Source: JAKPUX01 sp035353815 | Lineage (GTDB): Bacteria > Zhuqueibacterota > Zhuqueibacteria > Residuimicrobiales > Residuimicrobiaceae | NCBI GenBank assembly: GCA_035353815.1 | Contig: DAOQAG010000013.1 | Location: 32,166-96,165 of the forward strand | Reading direction: 5' to 3' | Length of the DNA: 64,000 bases | Shown: one piece after another, positions 44,401-54,200 of the stretch | How positions within the stretch are numbered: the stretch's first letter is position 1 | Layout of the letters: every line of letters starts with the position of its first letter | Program-made: the position numbers and the translations under genes | The notes under the pieces: model-generated | Databases searched by the model: none | Told to the model about the DNA's origin: nothing | What the model saw: the letters and a program-made list of their open reading frames with translations, nothing else

Positions 44401-47400
44401 GAATCGGCGTTGCCGGCGCTGGTCGTGGCGTAAAAAACCAGCGGCGAGGGATAGGTCGGAATTTCCTTGCCGAGGTACTGCGCCGAGACCGTCACCTGGT
44501 TGATAAAATCGCTGGTGCCGAGAGTGAGCACCACCGAGGCTTGCCCCGTGGCATTGGTCTGGACCGTGGCCAGGGAGAGGCCATTGACAGTGCCACCGCC
44601 GCGGCTGATCAGAAACTGTACCGTCTGGCCGGAAATGGGATTGCTGAACGAGTCGCTGATGGCCACGATCAGCGGCTGCGCCAGGGGTGCCCCGAAGGTG
44701 CCCTTTTGATTGTCACCCGAGATCTTGTAGAGCAGGGCCGGACTGCCAGCCTCTGCGATGGCCGTAAAGGTGACCGGGGAGCCGACGAGTCCGGTACCGC
44801 TCGCCGTGACGCTGTTGGTACCGGTTGCTGATCCCAGCTTGTAATAGATCGATGCATAGCCGTTTTTGTCGGAGGTGACGCGGGCCGAGGAGGAGCTGTT
44901 TAGCGAGCCACCGCCGCTGGTCACCGCAAAATCTACCGCAAAACCGCCGATCGGATTGGAATAGGTGTCGACCACCCGCACCACAAAGGGCGTCGACAGG
45001 AGACGTCCCGCCTTGCCGGTTTTGCCGTTGCCCGAGGTCTCGAGCAGCTTGGCAGCGACACCCGCGCTTGCGGAAAGCTTGAAGGTGACGCTTCCCGAGG
45101 CACCGGTGGCGGTGGCCCGGAAGACATTATTGGTATCGCCGGCCACGGTGCCCAGAGTGGGTTTGATGAAGGCGAGCCCGTCGCTGGAGGTGGATACGTC
45201 CTGTGCGGTGCTGCCATTGATCTTGCCGCCACCCTCGATCACCGCAAAATGCACCACGGCGCCGGAGATGGCATTCCCCTGGTAGTCGCGCAGGCGCACC
45301 GCCAGGGCGTTTTCCGGAGACTGGCCGACACGGGCGCTCTGACGGTCGCCGGATTCGTAGGTCAGGCGGCGCAGGGGTTCCGAGGCGGTTGCGGTAAAGA
45401 GCGCGGGATTCGCAGCATTGAAGGTGCCATAGACCTGCAGGGTCTGGACGCCCAGGGCCGACCCCAGCCGCCAGGTGATCTGGGCGCTCCCGTCCGTTCC
45501 GGTCACCACGGTGGCCGGAGAGGTGCCGGAGGTTCCGAATCCGCCGCCGCCCGTGGCCACGCTGAAGGTTACCGTATAGCCGCTGATGATGTTGCCAGAG
45601 GTATCGGTCACCTTGACGCTGATCGGGGTGGTCAGCACCTCGCCCATATAGCCGGTCTGGCCGTCCCCGCCGGTCTTGTCCATTTTGGCGGCGGCGCCGG
45701 CGTTGGCCGAGGCGACGATATCGATGGGCACGGCCGGGGTGCCCGGGGCCGAGAGGTTGATGATCTGGGCGCCGGCCTTGTTGAGCGCGGAGATCTGCAC
45801 CTTGTTGTTGCTGCTGCCGGCGGTCTGGCCCAGCTTGAAGGCCGCACGCGCCAGCCCGTTGAGGTCGGTGGTCACGGCCGCGCTGCTGCCGCCGTTCACC
45901 GTGCCGCCGCCCTGGGTGATGGTGAAGGTGACGGTGTGGCCGGCGAGAGGCTGCTGGGTCGCGGTGCCTTCGGCATAGACCCGTACGGTCAGAGAGTCGT
46001 TGAGCACCGTGCCCGCCACGCCGGTCTGGTTATTACCCTTGACGAGAATGAAAGATTTGGCATCGCCGCTGGTGGGATCGATCTCGACCAGCGAATTGGC
46101 GGTCACTGTCCGGGTGAAAACCTGCCCGCCCGGCAGGGTCACGCGCAAAACGCCGGCGGTGTTGGCCCCCATGCCGAAATGGACCATGCGGCTGGGTTGG
46201 CTCTGATACCCCTGGGCGGAGCTGATTTCGCGGTAGCCCAGACGCGTACCGAGGGTGCCGTTTTGATCAAAAAGATCCACCTGTGCACCAAGATAACCCA
46301 TAACCTTTTTCTTGTCGAGCACCCGAACGAGAAGATAGTTGTTGCCCGCCGTGCTGACGTTGCGGAAGAGAAAGTTGCGGCCGTACGTCAGGGCGTTGGA
46401 ACCGGTCGCGCCCTTGGCAACACCATAGATGTCCAGCAAGCCGTCGCTGTTGTAATCGGCCATGGCCCCGCCGCGGCCATCCTGATAGATCGCCTCCAGG
46501 CCGCTTCCTGTGTACTCGGTAAAACTGAGACTGCCGGTCGTCGAGGTGTTGCGGTAGAGCCTGGAACCGTAATCGGCCACCTCCGAGCTGTATTTGTTGC
46601 GCTTGATCAGGTAAAGATCCTGCAAGCCGTCATTGTCGACGTCTCCGGCGATGGCGCCGTAGCCTTCGAGATAGATCGTGCCCGACTTGGTAAAGGAGGT
46701 GCCGCCTGAATTGCGGTAATAGAGCACCTGAGCTTTGCCATCCCCCTGATTGCTGGCGACGGAGAGCACCAGATCGAGGTAACCGTCGTTGTCGAGATCG
46801 GCGAAGGTCGGCGCGTTGGGATCGGTAGAGATCGCCAGGCCATAGGTCGAGGCTTGATCGGTGAATCCCCCCGCCTTGTTGTTGATCAGCAGGACGGCGG
46901 TGGCATTGCGGCGCGGATAAAAGATATCGACATAGCCGTCCTTGTTGACATCACCGGCGGCGGCGCGCGATCCCGTGCCGAAGGGCAGGGCGCTCAGCTC
47001 GGTCCGCGTGAAACTGGTGTTATTCTGGTTGATATAGAGTTCATTGGCCACGCCACTGTTGGCGACGAAGAGATCGATATCGCCGTCGTTCTCGAGGTCA
47101 AAGGCGACGGCGTTGATACAGGCGGTCGAATTGCCAATGTTCCACGCCGTCGATTGGTCACTGAACGTACTGCCCTGGTTGATCAGGAGCCGGCTGCTCC
47201 CTCCGTAGTTGGTAAGGAAGGCGTCAAGCTTGCCGTCCGCATTGAAATCAGCTGTGACGGTGGCAAAGGTGGGACCGGAATCATTCAGCCCGTAGAGGGA
47301 GGCCGATTCGCTGAATTTGGCACTGTCCGCTACCGCCGCATAATAGCGGTTGGGGGCATTGTAGTAATTGACATAGATGTCTTCCTTGCCGTCGTTGTTG

Positions 47401-48194
47401 AGATCGGCCCAGCTCATGCTCTGCGCATTGAGAATGGAATCCGCTACCGAAGCCGTGGAACGGCTGACGTCGTTGAAGGCAATGCTCTTTTCCGGACCCT
47501 TGAGGACCAGATTGCTGTAGGTGACCCCGGTCATCGAGGAGTATTCATTATTCCGGCCGAGGAAGACAAAAAGGAAGGCCTCCCCCTGCATGATCCACGG
47601 CGTTGAAGCCTCGGCCACCTTGCTCCCGCCCGCCCAGATCTGGAACCATACTGTACCCGGCTTCCAGACGTACCTCAGGGTGTAGGTGGTCGCAGCGTTA
47701 AAGGCATACCCGGCGATATCCGCGGTCATATGATTCGCCTGGGTCGGATCATACTGGGACTTGGCGAAGAGCTTCCAGGCCAGGCTCGAACCGGAGACTT
47801 TGCTGGCATCCGTCTTGACGAACAGATAAGAGCCCTCCGAAGGATAGCTCGTGCCATTGTTCTGGTAAAATTTTCCGCGGCCGCGCGACCAGATCGAGAA
47901 GGGGATCCAGTCCTTGGTGACCACACTGGCTGAGAGGCCTTTGACCTGAACCTCGACCGTGCCCTCATAGGGCATATAATCGGCCAGCCAGAGCTTGAGC
48001 TGACCGTTGTTGTTGTTAGGTTTCCAGCCGGCAGAGGAGAAGGAACCCGAAGTATTCCACGACTGCGTGCCACCGGCCGGAGCCGCCGTCAGATCATAGC
48101 GGAAAATCTCCCGCGTATGCGACGGCTGGCCAAATGCCAAACTCCAGAGTCCCGCCACCACTGCGATGCAAAAAGTTGCTTTCTGCTTCAACAT
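41418..48194 (-). CDS. Giant CRTAC1-like protein with extra N-terminal module (2258 aa)
   Basis: The ATG at 48194 (MLKQK, GAGG upstream) is preferred over 48281, which would overlap the upstream gene. Signal peptide about 1-23. Residues about 24-235 are a beta-rich module absent from the paralogues (GTVEVQVKG, WKPGTVWFQIWAGG; concanavalin-like in style). FG-GAP/VCBS blades follow (240-590), then a UnbV-like module (595-690; SAQGYQSQPSRMVHFGMG). Some eleven Ig-like modules occupy about 700-1900, most with an S-G-D/N-x-Q-S/T-G linker; one starts ATSPVTADG (Big_1-like). Cadherin-like and FN3-like modules (about 1900-2160) precede the sorting domain (QNYPNPFNPATT...WDARDESGTPVPTGIYYY, ending KKLLFAK). 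It starts 29 bases after the stop of the 2007-aa gene, so they share a transcript. Confidence 0.85.
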   Translation of the reverse strand: MLKQKATFCIAVVAGLWSLAFGQPSHTREIFRYDLTAAPAGGTQSWNTSGSFSSAGWKPNNNNGQLKLWLADYMPYEGTVEVQVKGLSASVVTKDWIPFSIWSRGRGKFYQNNGTSYPSEGSYLFVKTDASKVSGSSLAWKLFAKSQYDPTQANHMTADIAGYAFNAATTYTLRYVWKPGTVWFQIWAGGSKVAEASTPWIMQGEAFLFVFLGRNNEYSSMTGVTYSNLVLKGPEKSIAFNDVSRSTASVADSILNAQSMSWADLNNDGKEDIYVNYYNAPNRYYAAVADSAKFSESASLYGLNDSGPTFATVTADFNADGKLDAFLTNYGGSSRLLINQGSTFSDQSTAWNIGNSTACINAVAFDLENDGDIDLFVANSGVANELYINQNNTSFTRTELSALPFGTGSRAAAGDVNKDGYVDIFYPRRNATAVLLINNKAGGFTDQASTYGLAISTDPNAPTFADLDNDGYLDLVLSVASNQGDGKAQVLYYRNSGGTSFTKSGTIYLEGYGAIAGDVDNDGLQDLYLIKRNKYSSEVADYGSRLYRNTSTTGSLSFTEYTGSGLEAIYQDGRGGAMADYNSDGLLDIYGVAKGATGSNALTYGRNFLFRNVSTAGNNYLLVRVLDKKKVMGYLGAQVDLFDQNGTLGTRLGYREISSAQGYQSQPSRMVHFGMGANTAGVLRVTLPGGQVFTRTVTANSLVEIDPTSGDAKSFILVKGNNQTGVAGTVLNDSLTVRVYAEGTATQQPLAGHTVTFTITQGGGTVNGGSSAAVTTDLNGLARAAFKLGQTAGSSNNKVQISALNKAGAQIINLSAPGTPAVPIDIVASANAGAAAKMDKTGGDGQTGYMGEVLTTPISVKVTDTSGNIISGYTVTFSVATGGGGFGTSGTSPATVVTGTDGSAQITWRLGSALGVQTLQVYGTFNAANPALFTATASEPLRRLTYESGDRQSARVGQSPENALAVRLRDYQGNAISGAVVHFAVIEGGGKINGSTAQDVSTSSDGLAFIKPTLGTVAGDTNNVFRATATGASGSVTFKLSASAGVAAKLLETSGNGKTGKAGRLLSTPFVVRVVDTYSNPIGGFAVDFAVTSGGGSLNSSSSARVTSDKNGYASIYYKLGSATGTNSVTASGTGLVGSPVTFTAIAEAGSPALLYKISGDNQKGTFGAPLAQPLIVAISDSFSNPISGQTVQFLISRGGGTVNGLSLATVQTNATGQASVVLTLGTSDFINQVTVSAQYLGKEIPTYPSPLVFYATTSAGNADSLAYISGNYQTGAVNQPLPEAFTVMVTDANGVPVANHSVVFQAITPGTNFGGATRVTRKTSDTGIASAVATIGANYGDAIYSFEARAEFDGAPLRNTPVQFFASGRKSTATKMVYLEGNGLSGTVGKFLVDSLSVRTLNSADKPVANQLVTFEILSGSALLNGQSNNLAALSDANGIARMALKLGGSPGAVKVRASADDGIASLANSPIDFEVTATIGSPDGGRSLLTATSPVTADGKATVTVIITLKDDQDNPVPGKTVALYTAGLDVHVNQPILATDANGQTQGTITSIRAGTLKVWSMVDNQIVPLDTARVLFSPGAPYSAVPFGSGQTVLRGVALPLPLGLYLYDANSNPVPGVQVTFRVKSGGGVISQVQPVTTDAEGRAQVNWTLGSSIGEQYVAAVVPQLGSSEIDYWAIARPPEPNSMTMIRGNRQIGLVNQALPDSFVVAMSDSNSAPAEGLSVIFSKTKGEGVFLSANPVTTDKRGYAAVLFKPGTVTGECAVMAYHVSGLKQEFQFIVQERPTVYLTKIKEAPGTGRPYEELSVQATVSDAYGKPLAGENLKWEIVSGGGTLVTAPTLQSDAQGKVSLSWKLGLKGSQSVKLAPVTKAGAALLFSSQVVNAAPELSVPAAPSVLAGTPVAFTVSAYDADGDAITYGVRNLPSGAKFDSTGSRLFSWTPTRSQAAASPYNVTFIARDGFQSADTSRVQITVTTTNAAPVIYAFEPGDTTIASLYGQFMEFKVFASDADNDELTYTWMVNDQLAGFVSNLILLPDASFGDLATVLVRVSDGKATQELRWRVHLSSAVELSAFTAVVQKTAVELHWQTSAETGNLGFNVLRSERRDGDYATLNSVLIPAANDGRYTYSDRTAAAGKRYWYQIQDVERSGRMTLHGPIAAELALPSHVDLAQNYPNPFNPATTISFELPAAAEVELSVYNLQGQQVRRLVRGQTAAGFHSVIWDARDESGTPVPTGIYYYRLRTGDQIFTKKLLFAK

Positions 48195-48223
48195 AACCTC
48201 ACCCATTGATAATGTGAATGCTG

Positions 48224-51200
48224 CTACTTCAAAAAGACGAGTTTGATCATCTGGCGGAAATCCTCGCCGCGCAAGACGCACGGATAGATGCCGGAGGAGA
48301 CAACTTCGCCGCTTTCCGTCTGACCATTCCAGCGGATGGAGTGACGGCCCGCCGGGGCCCTGCCCGAGAAGAGGGTCCGGATACGCTGGCCGGACATGTT
48401 GAAAATTTCAATGTCAATCTGCTGAGGCGCCGTCAGTTCATAGGCGATCGTGGTCTCGGGATTGAACGGGTTGGGATAATTCTGCACCAGGCGGTTGCTC
48501 ACCGGGAGCTGCTCATTTCCCGCCGCCGCGGCCACCCCGGTGGCTTGCTGGACCGACCATGCATGTGCAACCGAGTCGCTCTGGTCATGCACCGTAACCA
48601 CCAGGGTAAACTCGGCGGGCAGCGCCGATCCGGTCAGGATGGTCAAGGAGTCCTTGCGGCCCACCAGGCGGCCGTTGAGGCGCCAGCTGTAGGTCAAGGC
48701 ATCCCCGTCCTGGTCGATGGCCTGAACCGAAAAACTTGCCGGTTTGAAGGCCGGAACCTGCGTGTAGAAGGGCTCCGGCTGGAAGGCATAGATGGAGGGT
48801 GGCCGGTTGCGGTTTTGCACCCGCACCGTCACCTCCTTGGTCGTCATCCCGCCGTTTTCGTCGGCGGCCTTGAACAGGATGGTGTAGACACCCTGCTGGT
48901 GATAATCGGGGCGCCAGAGGAACAAGCCGGTGTTGACACCATCGAAGGTTGCCCCGGAGGGTAAATTCTCAACCGAAAGGAAGGTGGTGCCGCCGTCCGG
49001 ATCAACGGCGATGACTTCCAGGGCCAGGGTTTCGGTCTCCAGGACGGTGGTGTCATCCACGGCATGGATAACCGGGCCGATGTTCTCCTGCAGCAGGGCG
49101 TTGAAGAGCACTTGTTTTCCGGGAAGGGCCGAAGACCGGGCCTGCAGGCTCTGCGAGCCGCCGGAGCCGAGGGTCCATTGCGCCGCAGCAAAACCGTTGG
49201 CATCGCTGATCGCTGTCGCCGGGGCGACCGAGCCGCCGCCCGACAGGGGCGTGAATTGTACCGCGGCTCCCGGGACACCGTTGTTGTACAGGTCCATGAT
49301 CCGCACCTTAAGCGGACTGGCCAGAGTCTTGAGGGCGCGCGCACTCTGCTGGTCGCCGGAGGCGATGACCAGATCGGCGGCCGGACCTGGCGTGGCGAAC
49401 AGGGTGAAGGAAACGGGCGAGCCGACTACATGACTGCTGCTCGCCTGGAAGAGGCAGGGTCCCGCCGTGGTGGCGAGATGGATCTTGGCGGCGACGTGGC
49501 CGTCATCGCCCGTAAAGAGGGGCATGGGATCGGCCACACTGGCACCCGCGGTCTGGGAGGCGAACGTGACCGGCACATTGGCGACCGGATTTCCCGCATT
49601 ATCGCTGACCAGCACCATCAGGGGGTAGAGCATCGTTCCGGCCGTGCCGCTGAGGCTGTCGCCGTAGATCCGGGTGATCAGGGCGGGCACCGCCATCGAG
49701 ACCGAGGCGGTGAATTCGACCGGCTCGCCGCCGGGAGCCATAGCCCGGACCTTGACCGCGCCGTTTGCGGCGCCGGCGCTGAGCTGCGCCCGCGCCAGAC
49801 CGTAGCGGTCACTGGTCACGGCACTCGTCGTGCTGAGCGTGGCCGCACCTTGCACGACAGCAAAGGTGATGCCGACTCCATAGATCGGCGCGCCATGATC
49901 GTCCACAACGCGCACCGAGAGCGAATCCGGGAAAACGGTGCCCGGGGCAGCAAACTGGCTGTCGCCCCCCGCCTTTTCGAGGGCGATCTGCTGCGGCAGG
50001 GAGGCGGTAGCGGTAAGCAGGCGTGTGACGGTCGTGCCCACCGCCCTGACCGTCAGATGCTGCTGCCCGACACTCGGGCCGAGGATCCAGGTTGCCTGCG
50101 CCCGGCCGGAGGCGCCGGTCAGGATGGTACCGGACGGGGTGATCTCGCCGCTCCCCGCCTCAGGGGTGAACTCCAGCGCGATTTGGGGCACGGGATTACC
50201 GTAAAAATCCTCCACCTGCACCACGATGGGATTCTCCAGCGCCGACTGAATGTTGCCGCTCTGGTAATCGCCGGCAACCACCGTGATCCGCTGCGGTGTG
50301 CCCGCGGTGAAAACCACCACCGGCGCGGCCTTGAGAAAACGCGACTTGCTGGACAGATACACCCGAATGGTCTTGCTGCCGGCGATGGTCGAGCTGACAA
50401 TGGCGACCGCCTCGCCCGATGCATCGGTGACCTCTTCCGGCTGTGTGATGCGATTGCCGTCACCGCTCACCAGCAGGGTCAGCCGCTCACCGGGTACGGC
50501 GTGACCCTGGGCATCGACCACCCGGATGCGCACGACACACTCGGCCACCCCGTCAGCGACTACCGGCGAATTGAGGGTAACCGTCGCGGCGCTGGTATCC
50601 GGCTGCCCGTAGGGCGCGCTCAGGGCAAAGAGCAGCGGCGAATTGCGCAGCGCCGTCACGCCATCGTTCGCACTGGCGCGGATTTGATGCACACGGTCAC
50701 CCAGCTCGCTCCCGGCGCGGAAACTGATCTGGGCGATGCCGGCGGTGTTGCTCTGCACGGTCGCGGCGCTGGCCTGCCCGGCGCCGAGCTTGCCGGATCC
50801 CTTGACCACCTCGAAAAGAACCTCCTGGCCGGCCACAGCCTGCTGCAGCCTGTCCACCACCCGCACCGCCAGGGGCTGGGAAAGCATCTCCCCCGCCTGA
50901 ACGCTGAGGCCATCCCCTCCGGCACCCTCCATCTGCCAGGCCGTGCTTTTTTTCGCACTGACATAAAAACGGACCGGCGAACCGGAAAGATGAGATCCGC
51001 TGCCGATAAATGACTGCGCTTCGAAGACATTATTGGCCAGTCCGAGGGCACTGCCCAGCGTGGGCGTCGCCGCGGCGATACCGTTGGCATCGCTGTTGCG
51101 GGTGATCTGCGACTGGCCTTCCAGGCTGCCGCCGCCGCGCCGCACCCAAAAGGTGACCGGATGGTTGGGTACCGGATACCCGCTCTGATCGGTCACCCGC

Positions 51201-54200
51201 ACCTGCAGCGGCATACCCAAAGGTTGCCCCGCCAGGCCGGAGAGGCTGTCGGCGGTAACCCGCTGCAGCATGGCGGGATCGGAAACGGCCATGGCGGTGA
51301 AGAGCAGGGGCGAGCCGGTCAGGGAGACGCCATTCAGGGCGGATGAAACCGAGACCGCATAGCTTCCCGGCGTGCTGCCGAGTTTGAAAAGAACGGCGGC
51401 GATACCGGTGCTGTCGGTCACGACGCTGACGCTGCGCTGATCGTTGACATACCCGTCCAGGCTGGCCATGGCATAGGTGACCGTATGGCCCACCACCGCA
51501 TTGCCGTAGGCGTCGGTAACCATGGCCTGCAGATAACGGGGCAAGGTGTATCCCGGCGTGCCGACCTGCTGGTCACCGTCCACCTTTTTGAGTACCGCCG
51601 CATCGGCAGCGGTGGCGGAGGCGGTAAAATAGAGCACTTTGCCCAGGCCGTTGTGCCGGGCGCTGACATGATTGTTCGAGGTGCCGGCCAGTTGACCCAG
51701 GCGCAGGAAGACCGCGGCCTTGCCCTCGAGATCGGTGCGGACGACCTGCTGCACCGCTCCCCCGAGGGTGCCGTCGCCGAAGGTCACCTGAAAAGTGATA
51801 TCATACTCGGGACAGCCAACACCAACGCTGTCCACCAGCTGCACGATGAACGGCTCGGCCAGGATCGTGCCGGCGCGTCCCGCCTGGCCATCGCCGCCTA
51901 TGGAGAGCAGATTTTTCGGGCGGCCGGCGACGATGATGCGCTGCAGGGCAGTTGCCTGGATCTCCAGAGGCGAGCCGGTGAGGGGCTGGCCGTTGCTGGC
52001 GGCGGTGACGCGCAAGGTCTGCGACGAATTGGCCACCGCGCCGAGCTGCCACGCCACCGCGGCGATGCCGCTGGCGTTGGTCGTTAGATCCAGGGTGGTC
52101 CCGTCGCCGGGCTTGAGCTTGCCGTTGCCGGCGGTGATGGCGAACTGGACCGGATGACCGCTCTGTCCCGTCCCGGAGCTGTTGCTCACCTTGACCCGGA
52201 TCGAATCGGCGAGAATCTGGCTGGTATAGGCGGACTGGCCGCTGCCGGATACCAGGCTCAGCATCGCGGGGCCACTGTTGGTCACGGTGAGCGTAAACGG
52301 CGCCGATACCGATCCGGTCGTTGCCGTGATCTTGCGCGTCCCCGTCTGAGCACCTGCCGTGTAATAGACCCCGGCGATGCCGCTCAGGTCCGTATAAGCC
52401 AGCGCAGCCGGGGAAAAGACCCCGTCTCCGGAATCTGCCGTAAAGGTCACCGCAGCGCCGGCCACCGCCTTGCCCTTGGCATCTTTCACGACCACGCTCA
52501 GTGGCTGCGCGACCATGCCGCCGCTGACTGCGCTCTGGTTGTCACCGCCGTTAACCGCGATGGAGGCGGGTTTGGAAAAAAAGAATCGGGTGTTGGTCTG
52601 GAGACGCGTCTTGAGAATCGTCCCGTCGAGCATTTTGATCTTGATATCCACCGAGTCCCGCTGGGCCACACCAAAATGCTGGATAATATCATCCTGGGAG
52701 AGATAGCCATAGGCGTTGATGATCTGCTTGTAGCCGACCAGCCTGGTCATATCATCCATATACCCCTTCTCGAAGAGCCAGATCTTGGTGCCGAAGGCTC
52801 CGAGATCGCCCTTGGGGCCGCTGCCCCAGACCTTGAGCCAGCGGTTGTTGCTGGGTGTATCATTGCGGAACATGTGGTTGAAATAGGGGCCGGCATCCTT
52901 GTTGGCGTCCACATAGTATACATCGAGATCCCCGTCATTGTCCATGTCGGCGACGGTACCGCCTCGGGGATCGTACATGTTGATTTCGACACCAGTCCCG
53001 CTCTGCAGGGTGAACGTCCCGTTGCCATTGTTGCGATAGATGCGCCCCACCTCGCGGGTACGTGGCGAAAAAAGGTCAAGATCCCCGTCATTGTCCATAT
53101 CGAACAGAAAGGGCGTAAATCCCCATTGTTCGATATTCAGCGAAGTGCTGACATTGGTAAAATAGCCCTTGCCGTCATTCTTCAGGACCCGCACGACAGG
53201 ACGGCTGTCATTGGTATAGACCACAAAGGCATCGAGATCGCCGTCGTTGTCGTAATCGGCAAATGTCGTGGCGTTGCAATCATTGGTTTCGGACCAGAGT
53301 CCGCGCGAGCGCATGTCTGCTTCGGTAAAATTGCCCTTGCCATCATTGAGAAAGAGATCATTGGGGGCCGGTGTCGCCCCGCGTCCAAAATTGGCCGTGC
53401 CATCGGAGTTATACCCGAGAAAGGCATAGTTGCGGTGGCAGACAAAAATGTCCATATCGCCATCTTCATCGATATCGATCGAAGTCACGCCCTGGGTCCC
53501 TTCGTTGCTGGGATTGACCGGGGTGCAGCCGCGGTCGGTCATATTCGAAAAGGTGCCATTGCCGTTATTGATGAAGAGTTCATTGGGCTGCGCCGGGGTA
53601 ACCCAGGGAACCTCGTGGATGTCTTCGACCGGCCCCCAGTTGGTGCCATAAAGATCCATATCTCCGTCATTGTCGGCATCGAAGACGACCAGAGCGCGGG
53701 TGCCATAACCGATCGTGCCATAGCCGTCATAGGTTACACGGGTTGAAGCCAAAGTGGCGCCGCTGGTGAAATTCTCGAAGAATCCGTCCCCCTTGTTGCG
53801 ATAGAGGCGAATCCGGTCATCTGTCGTGGCGTTGAAGAGATCCAGGTCGCCATCATTGTCATAGTCCGCCAAAACGATCCCATGCGTGCCGGTGGTGCCA
53901 TAACTGTCCGACACCCCGCGCGCACCGTCTTCCTCCGTATAGGGGGCACCGGCATGGCTGATATAGAGGGTTTCCGGAAGCTTGGAGTTGGCTTGCCGCA
54001 TCGCGTTGGCGATATAGAGATCGGGAAGAGAGTCTCCGGAAATATCTGTCCAGATGGCGCCATGGCCATAGGTGCTGACCCCCTTGGTCAGCCAGCCAGG
54101 GACCCTCATCGCGGTTGTGACATCCGTGAACTTGATAGACTGGCTGAAGGCGAAAGCCGGCAGCAGCAGGGCAAAAAGGAAGAGCAGTCTCTCTTTTAAA

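Noticed and set aside
42663..44831. 722-codon plus-strand frame inside the 2258-aa gene
   Set aside because: The repeat structure and the sorting domain are on the minus strand; the plus frame is its mirror in a repetitive GC-rich region.
49064..51013. 649-codon plus-strand frame inside the 2007-aa gene
   Set aside because: Antisense to the Ig repeats, no RBS.
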